A stretch of 64,000 nucleotides of DNA from Cellulophaga sp. L1A9 (GTDB lineage Bacteria; Bacteroidota; Bacteroidia; Flavobacteriales; Flavobacteriaceae), in the NCBI RefSeq assembly GCF_009797025.1, contig NZ_CP047027.1, positions 310,001 through 374,000 on the forward strand. The letters are read 5' to 3'. Shown here one piece after another: positions 18,569 to 27,539 of the stretch (position 1 is its first letter; each line of letters starts with the position of its first letter). The position numbers and the translations under genes were made by a program. Under the pieces are notes generated by a model. The model worked only from the letters and a program-made list of their open reading frames with translations. It ran no database searches and had not been told where the DNA came from.

Positions 18569-20077
18569 TTAAAACTGCAACTTTGAAATTGGTGGAAGCG
18601 GTACGTTATTTTCTTTACGCCATGTGGTAAGTTCCTTCAACATTTTTTTTGCTATTTCTGGTTCTTTTTCAAAAAGGTTTATACTTTCCTTTAAGTCTTC
18701 CTCAAGATTGTAAAGTTCTACAGTTTCATTATTGAGAAACTGAATAAGTTTCCATTTTCCTTTTCTAATAATAGAACAAGGCGGGTCTTTATAGGTACTG
18801 GCTATGTGCCAAAAAAGTGACCGTTCTTGAAAAGAGTTGCCTTTTAGTATTGGAACAATGCTTTTTCCATCCAACATTTCTGAATAATCGGTAATACCCG
18901 CTAATTCAAGGAACGTTGGAAAGTAATCCAGACCATGAATGGGAACAGTGCTTCGATTCGGTTCAATGTTACTTGGCCAGTTCACAAAAGCGGGTACTCT
19001 CAACCCTCCTTCATAAACGTTTCCTTTGGCTCCACGCAAGCGTTTATTGACAGATTGCAGTCCATTGAAACCATTATCGGAGGTGAATATAATAATTGTA
19101 TTTTTCCTTAGATTATTAACATCCAAATAATCCATGATTCGCCTCACATTAGCATCCAATGATTGAATCATGGTGGCGTACCCTGCCATTTCTTCAAGAT
19201 TTTCCTCTCCTTGACCCGTCATGGAATCGCCTTTCTTTTGCAGAAATTTATCCATCCATTCTTTATTCCTAACTACCGTTGGACGGTGTGGTGCATAGTA
19301 GTGCAGGTTCACAAAAAAGGGTTTCTCTTTGTTTCGCTGTATAAAGTCCAGTGCCTCATCAGTGAGTCTATCGGTCAACCACTCATCGGTAGGCTTATCC
19401 GCAATGAACGGATTTTTAAAAGGTGCCCGGTAGCCTCCGCTTTCGGCTTGATAACCCTTGTCATATCCTCTGGCTGGATCTCCCCACCAAGTACCCCCAA
19501 CGTTTTCATGAAATCCTCTTCCAATGGGGTAATATTGCTGTATACCTTCACTTTTATGGTTTTCTAACCAATCTAAATTGGCATTTGGAGGCTGCCTAAG
19601 CGGTTTATCAAATGGATAATCTGTTTCATTCTCAGGATGAGGCCCTACAATATGCCATTTCCCAATATGAATAAGTTTATAACCAGCTTCTTTTAGGGGT
19701 TCTGCATAAACAGGATGTTCTAAACCAACAGTCCAACGTGAAAAAATATTAGTTTGGTTGTTGTCACGCTCTAAAACAGGTACATTATAAACGTCTGTTC
19801 TAAATGATTGACGACCTGTTAGTAATGCTGCTCTTGAAGGTGAGCAAGTTGGATACATATATGCTTGATTAAAAACCAAACTTTCTTTAGCTAGTTTGTC
19901 TAAATTAGGAGTTTCAAACCATTTACTTCCCATAAAACCAACATCTTGCCATCCTAAATCGTCGGCCATAATGAAGATGATATTAGGTTTTTCAACTTTG
20001 GAAAAACTATTATTCGTTTTACAAGAAAACAATAAAATAAGTAAAAAAATAAATAAATTTAATTTAGTCATAATCAT
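18569..20077 (-). CDS. S1-family sulfatase, Cys type (C-S-P-S-R), lipoprotein
   Basis: 502 residues; lipobox ILLFSC. Metal site IIFIMADDLGWQDVGFMG, C78-S-P-S-R82, HIGKWHIVG, NLHYYAPHRPT and IFTSDNGFNGLQ. A longer insertion between the modification site and the GKWH block (around residues 90-130) and an ENVGGTWWGDPARGYD loop distinguish it from the other sulfatases of the cluster, which suggests a different sulfated position or sugar. It starts 3 bases after the GH97 stop, so the two are tightly coupled. Substrate is not predictable from sequence alone. Confidence 0.93.
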   Translation of the reverse strand: MIMTKLNLFIFLLILLFSCKTNNSFSKVEKPNIIFIMADDLGWQDVGFMGSKWFETPNLDKLAKESLVFNQAYMYPTCSPSRAALLTGRQSFRTDVYNVPVLERDNNQTNIFSRWTVGLEHPVYAEPLKEAGYKLIHIGKWHIVGPHPENETDYPFDKPLRQPPNANLDWLENHKSEGIQQYYPIGRGFHENVGGTWWGDPARGYDKGYQAESGGYRAPFKNPFIADKPTDEWLTDRLTDEALDFIQRNKEKPFFVNLHYYAPHRPTVVRNKEWMDKFLQKKGDSMTGQGEENLEEMAGYATMIQSLDANVRRIMDYLDVNNLRKNTIIIFTSDNGFNGLQSVNKRLRGAKGNVYEGGLRVPAFVNWPSNIEPNRSTVPIHGLDYFPTFLELAGITDYSEMLDGKSIVPILKGNSFQERSLFWHIASTYKDPPCSIIRKGKWKLIQFLNNETVELYNLEEDLKESINLFEKEPEIAKKMLKELTTWRKENNVPLPPISKLQF

Positions 20078-20080
20078 AAA

Positions 20081-22024
20081 TTATTCTGGTCTTATCCACA
20101 TACAATGTCCTCCACCTGGAGCCATTTTAACTTTTATAACGTCTCCTTTTTTTACTATACCTGTTCTAACTTGATACGCTTCAGGATTGGTTTTACAATG
20201 TGTTTCTGGTGTATCTTCATAAAAAGTTACCTTGTAATTTTCACCTTCTTTTAGAAAATCTAAATCTATATTGAGTACGCCTCCTTTTTGATTGTAAACA
20301 GAGCCTATAAACCATGCCTCACCATGTCTTCTGGCTGTAGAAATATATTCCCCCATTTTTGCATGCAACACCTTGCTCTCATCCCATTTACCTACTGGCA
20401 TTTTTTGAATAAACTCAAATAAATCTGCTTTTTTAGTATATGCTTCAGGAGCATCTGGAATACACACCAATCCGCTATGAATTATCAATGTTCTGGCAGC
20501 TTCTGACGCTACAGTAGACAAATAAGAACCTATTATCTTGGGGCCCTTCTCTCTACTTCCGTCATTGATTCCCGTTAAATCAAAATTACCATTGTTCATA
20601 TCCAACGGACCTTGAATTGCATTAATCAAAGCCATACGGATAAACGTCTCTGGCGTAAACGCTTTTCTAGAATCTTGTTGTGCATGACAATATTCTTTTG
20701 TGATGGCATTCGGAAATGTTCTTTCGATACCCGTAAATGGTACTGGACCATCGTGAAAATCTATAAGTAATCGGTTTTCGGCACTCGCCTTTATTGCATC
20801 TTTAGTAAACGGAACATTACTTCCCATAAACCCATACTTGATGCCTTTCATACCCAATGAACGATAATATTTAAAAAGTTCATCGTCCCCATACTCTCCG
20901 TGTCTCCTATCATAATAAAGCAATAGTTGTACGTCTTTTTCATTGGCATAATCTATTACCTGCTGTAAATCTAGTTTATCGGATAGTTCAAAATGACCTT
21001 TTGTGACTTTGGTGTACCAAGAGTCATCTATTAAAAAATACTCAATTCCCTTTTCAGCAGCAAAGTCGATGAACCGCATATAACTTTCTGTATCGATACC
21101 ATAGGTAAATCCGTCGTCCGCTGTGTAGCCATGCACCCTCCAATCCCAAAGGGTTTTACCAGGGGTTACCCAAGACGCATCCTGTAATTGATTAGGTGTT
21201 GCCAGATTGAGAGGAACGGTATTGGTGACCAAATCTCCAATCCTATCTTCCACTAAAATAACACGCCATGGCGTGGTGGTTTTAGCTCCTTTAAGCTTAG
21301 TCTTATTTGAGGATGTTAGTAGTCCTTTTTCAAGATTGAACTTAAAATTGATGACATCAAATTCTGGTGCCGCATAAAGGTCAGATTCTAAAATTGATAG
21401 GTATGTTTTTTTGGATTGCTCAACAACTAATGGTGTCAATAAACTAGGTTTATTTCCCCCTAGCTTAATTTCATTGATGCTAAAAGGCCCAATGGGGCTA
21501 TTTTCCCCTGAAGAAGAATATAAGGCATCCGTACCGCTTAAATTATACTCACAATAAAAATCAGCTTCCGTAGCTTCTTCATAGCCTTCTATTTGGTATC
21601 TAAATCCAATTCCTTTATCATAAATACGCACAAAAAGTTTTGCTTTCTTACCGTCTAAATCAATATCCAAAACCAACTCATTGTATACATCTTTAATTTC
21701 GCTGAATTGACCCCAAACAGGTTCCCACATCTTACTTTCAAATGTTAAATTCGAACCTATTATTTTGGTTTTCGTAACATTTGATAAAATTGCTATTTCT
21801 GATGAACCGATCAGTTCTTTACCTTTTTTTAATAGAGTATAACTTATCAAATCATTCTTGTTCTGCATGATAAGCGATAGTTGACCTTCAGGGGAATGTA
21901 CCGTAAAATCGTGGAACTTGTCAGCACATCCGCCAAGTACAAAACCTACTATTATAAGTAAAAAATAATATGTACGTTTTAAAAACCTATTTTTTTTTAA
22001 TTTTAATTTCATGTAATTATTCAT
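20081..22024 (-). CDS. GH97 alpha-glycosidase, lipoprotein, atypical catalytic residues
   Basis: 647 residues, lipobox FVLGGC (C33); an ATG four codons in (at 22012) is an equally good start. The N-terminal beta-super-sandwich starts HSPEGQLSLIMQN. The barrel includes GKTLWDWRVHGY, GIEYFLIDDSWY, DVQLLLYYD, GMKGIKYGFMGS, DFHDGPVPFTGIERTFPN and ITKEY. GH97 contains retaining alpha-galactosidases with a nucleophile Asp in the GVKxDF block, and inverting alpha-glucosidases that have Gly there but a Glu in an HEP block. Here G398 replaces the Asp and the HEP Glu is not present as such (HDGP). The family is clear, but the mechanism and sugar are open. It sits just downstream of a degraded segment. 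Confidence 0.88.
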   Translation of the reverse strand: MNNYMKLKLKKNRFLKRTYYFLLIIVGFVLGGCADKFHDFTVHSPEGQLSLIMQNKNDLISYTLLKKGKELIGSSEIAILSNVTKTKIIGSNLTFESKMWEPVWGQFSEIKDVYNELVLDIDLDGKKAKLFVRIYDKGIGFRYQIEGYEEATEADFYCEYNLSGTDALYSSSGENSPIGPFSINEIKLGGNKPSLLTPLVVEQSKKTYLSILESDLYAAPEFDVINFKFNLEKGLLTSSNKTKLKGAKTTTPWRVILVEDRIGDLVTNTVPLNLATPNQLQDASWVTPGKTLWDWRVHGYTADDGFTYGIDTESYMRFIDFAAEKGIEYFLIDDSWYTKVTKGHFELSDKLDLQQVIDYANEKDVQLLLYYDRRHGEYGDDELFKYYRSLGMKGIKYGFMGSNVPFTKDAIKASAENRLLIDFHDGPVPFTGIERTFPNAITKEYCHAQQDSRKAFTPETFIRMALINAIQGPLDMNNGNFDLTGINDGSREKGPKIIGSYLSTVASEAARTLIIHSGLVCIPDAPEAYTKKADLFEFIQKMPVGKWDESKVLHAKMGEYISTARRHGEAWFIGSVYNQKGGVLNIDLDFLKEGENYKVTFYEDTPETHCKTNPEAYQVRTGIVKKGDVIKVKMAPGGGHCMWIRPE

Positions 22025-22053
22025 TTTTTAGCTTCCAAAAACCTCAAAAATAC

Positions 22054-22288
22054 TTATAGCTTACTGCTATATCCTTGATGCTTATACTTTTATTACAGCT
22101 AGGGACAAAAAAAGATAGAAGTGTTTTTCTAAATCTGCATAGTTCTGAATATGTTTACCCACCGTATCAATAAAAGCAGGCAATACCCTTTTCAAAATCA
22201 AAAGAATACGCCACTCAACATCTTTCCTTCCTTTTTCTTGATTAAATCCATGATATTCAAAAAAAATATTTAATCTAATTAACCTCAT
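22054..22288 (-). pseudogene. Sulfatase relic with internal deletions
   Basis: A minus-strand segment from 22288 reads EYHGFNQEKGRKDVEW, then RVLPAFIDTVGKHIQNYADL and EKHFYLFLSL. It aligns with the middle of the sulfatase at 25722-27266 (LEYTEGKEQQDAGRG, QVLPSFVDSATQYIADQ, EKPFFLYLPLPAPHTP). A stop follows where PAPHTP should be. In another frame KYKHQGYSSKL and a TAA at 22054 match that sulfatase's C-terminus (KYKVQGYSRVISE). The catalytic Cys region is gone. This is a decayed S1 sulfatase fused by deletion to the beta-helix stump upstream. Confidence 0.72.
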
Positions 22289-22533
22289 TATGTTCTAACA
22301 TTGACTATTGGGTTTTCAAGAAAATAATACCCCCCTTCTAAAAAGACGGTAATATCCGCTGTCATTCCACTAGTTGCCCCAGCAACTTTTTCTATTGATG
22401 TTGCTAAAGAACAAGGACTTCCTTCTGAGCATGAATCGCCACTTCCGTTTGGACTGGCATAAAAATTTTGCCCAAATGCATTCGACATACAAAGTATGGC
22501 TATACAACTATAGGTTGATCCAAAATTTTTCAT
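22288..22533 (-). pseudogene. N-terminal stump of a right-handed beta-helix (GH141-like) protein
   Basis: 81 codons with a signal peptide (SNAFGQ) followed by NFYASPNGSGDSCSEGSPCS and GMTADITVFLEGGYYFLENP. This matches the first 75 or so residues of the intact beta-helix enzyme at 28329-30743 (YYVDYTNGNDSNGG, GMTSDIKVYLRGGTHFVSN). The frame stops after ENPIVNVRT, exactly where sulfatase-like sequence starts, so the remaining 700 or more residues have been deleted. The start is still ordinary and it may be translated as a useless secreted peptide. Confidence 0.75.
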
Positions 22534-22683
22534 AATTACTTTAAATTAAATGGTTTATAAAAATTTAGATTTGGTTTAGAGAAATACTTCAAACTATTAT
22601 GCACTAACTAATAATTAAGAAGACTTACAATTTCCCTGATACTAACTGCATATAATCTTATGCAATTTGCTGCGCACTTAACA

Positions 22684-24309
22684 TCACTCTTTATCATATA
22701 AATACTCTCTGAGGTAAGGGGGTAAAAAATTACTTTCTGACTGCCATTCGAAACTATCGGTCCTAAATGGTAGCATGGGAATGTTCGATTCGTTATAAAC
22801 AAATACCTCCGCAGCATCATAAAGGGCAAAGCGCACATTCAAGGGTTTCTTTACTTCTGCAGAAAAAACTTTAATGGTTTTCCCATAAATAGTAGCCTCC
22901 GCCATGCGATATATGCCATCAAGCCCAGCAATTTGAAACCCTTTAAGCGTATCTGATGTACAAATGAGTTTTTTGGCATGATCGAATGACAGTTTCACAT
23001 GATCTCCTTGCAACTGCATCTTTGAAAGTTTTGGCCCATGTGGGCTGCTACCTTTCGTCTTGTACACCTCACCTAAGGCCATCTTCGTGAAGCGCTCTCC
23101 CACCAATTGCTTCTTTCTTGGATGAATATCGGTTAGATTACCAACGTCCATGGTACTTATAATTTCGCAGTTATTCGTTCGGTTCGCCACTTCTACTTGT
23201 GCTAACCTAATCTCTGCTTTGTGCATGTCCATAGGTTGCTGGCTTACGTGGGGTGCCAGTAATGCAATGTAAAATGGAAGATCACCTTGATCCCATTCCT
23301 TTCTCCAACTGTTTATAAGTATCGGAAGTAATTGTTCGTATTGCTTTCCTCTGCCTGCATTTGACTCTCCCTGATACCAGAGAATACCCTTGATCGTGTA
23401 AGGGATAATGCCATACAACATCGCATTATAACAATGTGATGGTCTATGCTGATTGGTCGGCTCTGGGTTTCTCGGTTTTGTAGGTGGTTCAACTCCTTTT
23501 TTATTTGACTCTGTAACTTGCTTATTCCAATCTTTGATCACCGTGTTTTCATGTTTTAACATGAGGCTGTCCATATCTTTAAGCATACGGTCAAAATCTT
23601 GTAACACAGGCCTGAAAAATGATTGTTTCTCTAATACCTCACGAGAAATCCAAGACTCAATCGTGCTGCCACCGTAGGCATTTACTATGATGCCAATGGG
23701 GCATTGCAGTGACCTATTTAAATTCTTACTAAAATGATATCCGACCGCACTTAATTGACCCAAGGTTTTCTGATTGACTACTATCCATCTTCCCTCCACT
23801 TCTGTAGTATTTGGACTTGTGAGCTTTTTAGCCTCAAAGTAGCGAAGCTCCCTATTTACATTTTTCGGTTCAAGCTTATACTCGTCTGTGCGCTCCATAG
23901 GCCAGACCATATTAGACTGTCCCGAACACAACCAAACCTCTCCAATGAGTACATCCTTTATTCTAATTTCATTTTCCCCTGACACAACAAGTTCTTGGCT
24001 CTGGCCTGATTCAGGCGTTTTAATTTTTATCATCCATTTTCCATCTTCGCCTGCTGATGTAGTATATATCTGTTGACTCCATGTTCCTCGAACAGAAATC
24101 TTCTCACTTGGATTGGCCCAACCCCAAATATTTACCTCACTTGATCTTTGGAGCAACATATGATCAGAGAAAATATCTGGCAACTTTACACTAGCAAACG
24201 AGAAAGTCGAGGAAATTAGAAAACAGATGAAAATACATCCTAAATGGACTGGTTTTAGCTTTGCTTTTATTCCTACTAAACCTGCGCGATTTTTAAGTAT
24301 CATTTTCAT
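22684..24309 (-). CDS. Sialate O-acetylesterase-like (SASA) esterase
   Basis: About 541 residues. A longer frame opens at 24348 but overlaps the upstream sulfatase; the ATG at 24309 follows that gene's stop by 4 bases and gives a good signal peptide (FICFLISSTFSFA). The mature part starts LPDIFSDHMLLQRSSEVNIWGWANP, the typical beta-sandwich lead of sialate 9-O-acetylesterases. The SASA domain follows with CSGQSNMVWPM (nucleophile Ser), AYGGSTIESWISRE, ILWYQGESNAG and DIHPRKKQLVGERF. In algal-polysaccharide loci such enzymes remove acetyl groups from sugars other than sialic acid, which is the likely role here. Confidence 0.87.
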   Translation of the reverse strand: MKMILKNRAGLVGIKAKLKPVHLGCIFICFLISSTFSFASVKLPDIFSDHMLLQRSSEVNIWGWANPSEKISVRGTWSQQIYTTSAGEDGKWMIKIKTPESGQSQELVVSGENEIRIKDVLIGEVWLCSGQSNMVWPMERTDEYKLEPKNVNRELRYFEAKKLTSPNTTEVEGRWIVVNQKTLGQLSAVGYHFSKNLNRSLQCPIGIIVNAYGGSTIESWISREVLEKQSFFRPVLQDFDRMLKDMDSLMLKHENTVIKDWNKQVTESNKKGVEPPTKPRNPEPTNQHRPSHCYNAMLYGIIPYTIKGILWYQGESNAGRGKQYEQLLPILINSWRKEWDQGDLPFYIALLAPHVSQQPMDMHKAEIRLAQVEVANRTNNCEIISTMDVGNLTDIHPRKKQLVGERFTKMALGEVYKTKGSSPHGPKLSKMQLQGDHVKLSFDHAKKLICTSDTLKGFQIAGLDGIYRMAEATIYGKTIKVFSAEVKKPLNVRFALYDAAEVFVYNESNIPMLPFRTDSFEWQSESNFLPPYLREYLYDKE

Positions 24310-24313
24310 TTTT

Positions 24314-25729
24314 TTATTGATTATTGTTGATTGTGGGCATTTCAGCATCTACTATCATTTGCCAATCTTTTAACTTCAGAAGTAAATTTTCCTTTATTTC
24401 GGGGTATTTATAGACGAGGTTATCTGTCTCTTGCAAATCTTGTTTAAGATTATACAAGTGCACACTATCCGACTCAAACTCCCAAATAAGTTTCCAGTCG
24501 CCCTCACGGATGGCAGAAGCCATAGTAAGTCCGTCTTTTCTATAATGGGGAAAATGCCAGTACAAAGGTCGCTCCTCCATTTTCTCATTATCTAATAACA
24601 ACGGTAGCAGGCTTTCTCCTTCTAACAACATGGTATCTGCAGCCTCAATACCGACCAAGGCCATAAGCGTAGGAAAAAAATCTACACTTGTTACGGGGGT
24701 ATCTTCAATTTGCCCTGCATTAATTTTTCCCGGCCAACTTACAGCCAATGGCACCCTTATGCCTCCTTCGTACAAGGATCCTTTCTTATCTCGTAATGGA
24801 GCATTGCCCCAGAGTCCGCCATTATCCGAATAAAAAATTACCAAAGTATTCTCTAGTAAATCAGAATTCTTTAATTGACGCATCACTTTTCCCACGTTTT
24901 GATCTAGTTTTTCTATCATGGCAAAATAAGTGTTGCCTTTGTACTGATCGATAGTTTCTTGTGGGGCTACTAGTGGCGTGTGCACCGTGTAAGTAGATAA
25001 GTATAATAAAAATGGACTTTCCTCATTTGAGGCAATAAAATTGACGGCTTCTTGACCTAATCTATCAGTGAGATATTCATGTTTTTTATTTTCGGGAATG
25101 GTAGCATTGTGAAACGGAGCGAACCAACTTTTGGGTTGGCCATAAGCACAACCACCAATGTTTAGATCAAACCCTTGATGCTCTGGATGATATTGCGCAT
25201 CCACAACCCCTTCACTATGGCTAAATGCAGAGCCTGAACCAGCCAAATGCCATTTACCAAAGAACCCCGTCGTGTATCCATTCTCCTTCAATACTTCAGC
25301 GATGGTAATTTTCTGCAATGGTAAATGATCTAGAAAAAAGGCTTCTTTTAATCGATGACCTTTATTTTGGCGTTCTATATACCCCTCCATATCTCGTCCA
25401 GGAATATGGCAAGTAGTTTTCAAGGCAGCTGGGGATTTCCCCGTTAAGATACTGGCTCTTGTGGGCGAACATACAGGTGCCGCTGCATAGGCTTGGGTGA
25501 ATATCATACCACTCTTCGCTAAAGCATCAATATTAGGCGTCTGAATTCCTGGTTTGTGCTTCATATAACCCACGTCTGAATACCCTAAATCATCTACTAA
25601 AATAAACACAATATTTGGTCGTGTTTCATTTTTTGGTAGGGCTTCGCAACCCCACCCTAAAAACATAAATACTATACAAACACATAAAATACGTTTTCTC
25701 AATTTGCAACTCTTTTTATAGTTATTCAC
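24314..25729 (-). CDS. S1-family sulfatase, Cys type (C-S-P-T-R), lipoprotein
   Basis: 471 residues, lipobox FLGWGC. Blocks IVFILVDDLGYSDVGYM, site C87-S-P-T-R91 (Thr variant), GFFGKWHLAGSG, FLLYLSTYTVHTPL and IFYSDNGGLWG. The stretch from the site to GKWH is long and contains HIPGRDMEGYIERQNKG, as in sulfatases that follow the S1 N-acetylgalactosamine/heparan-like pattern, although I would not assign a substrate. Its start overlaps the stop of the upstream sulfatase by 8 bases and its stop is 4 bases before the SASA esterase start, so the three form a coupled unit. Confidence 0.93.
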   Translation of the reverse strand: MNNYKKSCKLRKRILCVCIVFMFLGWGCEALPKNETRPNIVFILVDDLGYSDVGYMKHKPGIQTPNIDALAKSGMIFTQAYAAAPVCSPTRASILTGKSPAALKTTCHIPGRDMEGYIERQNKGHRLKEAFFLDHLPLQKITIAEVLKENGYTTGFFGKWHLAGSGSAFSHSEGVVDAQYHPEHQGFDLNIGGCAYGQPKSWFAPFHNATIPENKKHEYLTDRLGQEAVNFIASNEESPFLLYLSTYTVHTPLVAPQETIDQYKGNTYFAMIEKLDQNVGKVMRQLKNSDLLENTLVIFYSDNGGLWGNAPLRDKKGSLYEGGIRVPLAVSWPGKINAGQIEDTPVTSVDFFPTLMALVGIEAADTMLLEGESLLPLLLDNEKMEERPLYWHFPHYRKDGLTMASAIREGDWKLIWEFESDSVHLYNLKQDLQETDNLVYKYPEIKENLLLKLKDWQMIVDAEMPTINNNQ

Positions 25730-27266
25730 TTATTACCCTACTATATCCTTGTACCTTATACTTTTCCAATAATTGACTTAGTTCTTGCACCGTTTTAGGG
25801 TTCTTCATATAAAGATTGTTCTTCTCTTGAGGATCGTTCTCCATATCATATAAAGTTCCAAGAGCCTCCCCTTCACTAAATTCTATTATTTCGGGTACTG
25901 AGAAACCTCCTGAACCCAAGTGTGCTGTATATTTCCACTTCCCTTTTCTGATTGCAAATGCTCCATGTAAGGAATGGTGAATGGTAGCCTCTCTAATAGG
26001 TTTTTCAGCCACACCAATGTATGCTGGCCATAAATTAAAACTATCCTCTCCTGCATTTTCGACTAAAGGCTTATCCAATAAACCAGCCATAGTAGCCAAT
26101 AAATCTGTGGTACAAATAACCTGACTTGATTGATGCCCCGCAGGAATCACACCCTTCCACTGGGCTATATAAGGCACTCTATGACCGGCCTCATAAATAT
26201 CTGCTTTGCGCCCTTTATAAATATAATTGGCTTGATGACCCGTTTTTTCTTTATCGTCTGGTCTCCAGTCAGATCCATTATCTGATGTAATAATAATTAG
26301 CGTATTTTCTTCTACGCCCGCATCTTTTACTTGCTTAATTACTTTACCTATCATATCATCTACCATTACTACAAAGTCCCCATAAGTATCAGCATTGGAC
26401 TTTCCTTGATAGCCCTCAGTCGGTAACCATGGTGTGTGTGGTGCAGGTAAGGGTAGATACAGAAAGAATGGTTTTTCTTGATTGGCTTGGTCAGCAATGT
26501 ATTGAGTAGCCGAGTCAACAAAAGAGGGAAGTACCTGATCAAAGTCGAACGATTGGGCTACTTTCCCTGGTCTCCAAAAGACGCCTCTTCCTGCATCCTG
26601 TTGCTCTTTACCTTCAGTGTATTCAAGTGGTTGTTCTACAACATAACCATCGCGAATATATACATAGGGACTCATATCCAACGAAGCAGGGATAATTAAC
26701 GAATGGTCAAACCCATGATCTGCCGGACCACCACCAACGCGTTTGGAATAATCAACATTATCTTCATAACCTTTAGGCACATTTTCATTCCATTGGATAT
26801 CTTTTATTTCTTTAGATTCATCTTTCTTAGGCCAGTCAAGTCCTAGATGCCACTTACCTATACAGGCAGTTTGATAACCGTTTTGCTTCATGAAAGAAGC
26901 AACAGTTTCTCTTCCTTCTTCGATTAAGGATGGCGTATAACCCCAAGTAACGCCATTTTTTAATCTAGTTCTAAACGCATAACGACCTGTTAAAACACCA
27001 TATCTGGTAGGTGTACAAACTGCAGAGTTAGTATGAGCATCTGTAAAATGTACGCCGTTCTTTACTACTTGATCCATGTTAGGGGTAGGGATTTTAGAAT
27101 CTGGATTCAAGCTTTTCAAATCTCCGTAGCCCATATCATCTGCTAAAATGTAAACGATATTGGGATGTTTAATTGTTTCAGCGGATTTATTTTGTTCCTT
27201 TTTTGACGATTCACAGGATATAAATAGTAGCGCAAAAATTATAGTACTAAATTTTATTGTATTCAT
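25722..27266 (-). CDS. S1-family sulfatase, Cys type (C-T-P-T-R), lipoprotein; first gene after the receptor-operon terminator
   Basis: 514 residues from the ATG at 27266. An upstream ATG at 27299 would add 11 residues before the signal and is less likely. Lipobox ALLFISC. Blocks IVYILADDMGYGDLKS, site C84-T-P-T-R88, CIGKWHLGLDWP, FFLYLPLPAPHTPWLP and IITSDNGSDWRPDD. It is the first gene downstream of the hairpin at 27321-27352, so it probably has its own promoter or depends on read-through. The relic at 22054-22288 derives from a gene of this subtype. Confidence 0.92.
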   Translation of the reverse strand: MNTIKFSTIIFALLFISCESSKKEQNKSAETIKHPNIVYILADDMGYGDLKSLNPDSKIPTPNMDQVVKNGVHFTDAHTNSAVCTPTRYGVLTGRYAFRTRLKNGVTWGYTPSLIEEGRETVASFMKQNGYQTACIGKWHLGLDWPKKDESKEIKDIQWNENVPKGYEDNVDYSKRVGGGPADHGFDHSLIIPASLDMSPYVYIRDGYVVEQPLEYTEGKEQQDAGRGVFWRPGKVAQSFDFDQVLPSFVDSATQYIADQANQEKPFFLYLPLPAPHTPWLPTEGYQGKSNADTYGDFVVMVDDMIGKVIKQVKDAGVEENTLIIITSDNGSDWRPDDKEKTGHQANYIYKGRKADIYEAGHRVPYIAQWKGVIPAGHQSSQVICTTDLLATMAGLLDKPLVENAGEDSFNLWPAYIGVAEKPIREATIHHSLHGAFAIRKGKWKYTAHLGSGGFSVPEIIEFSEGEALGTLYDMENDPQEKNNLYMKNPKTVQELSQLLEKYKVQGYSRVISE

Positions 27267-27320
27267 TTCTTTTTGTATTAAAAAAACACGCAAAAACAAT
27301 ACTTTAAATTGTATATTAAA

Positions 27321-27352
27321 AATAGAGGAGTAAATAATATACTCCCCTATTT
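27321..27352 (-). terminator. Rho-independent terminator after the receptor / beta-helix / T9SS genes
   Basis: On the minus strand an imperfect 12-bp stem (AATAGGGGAGTA pairing with TACTCCTCTATT, one G-U) around an 8-base loop is followed by TTTAATAT. It lies about 190 bases after the stop of the T9SS protein gene and before the sulfatase run, dividing the locus into a receptor operon and a degradation operon. Confidence 0.65.
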
Positions 27353-27539
27353 GTTAATTGTACTATAGCATTACTTATTGCATATATTAATAAAAACTAT
27401 CTAGATTTTTTTGGTAAAAAATTTAAAATTTATCCGATTGATCTAGGTAGAAAACACTTTTTATTTTTTTGATATAAACCTAAAAAGCAATTGTGGTGCT
27501 CATTTTTGGTTTAAATATCAAAATGCAGTATAATTACAT

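Noticed and set aside
24310..24348. Earlier start for the sialate O-acetylesterase-like gene
   Set aside because: It overlaps the upstream sulfatase and puts 13 polar residues before the signal peptide; ATG 24309 fits the spacing and the signal.
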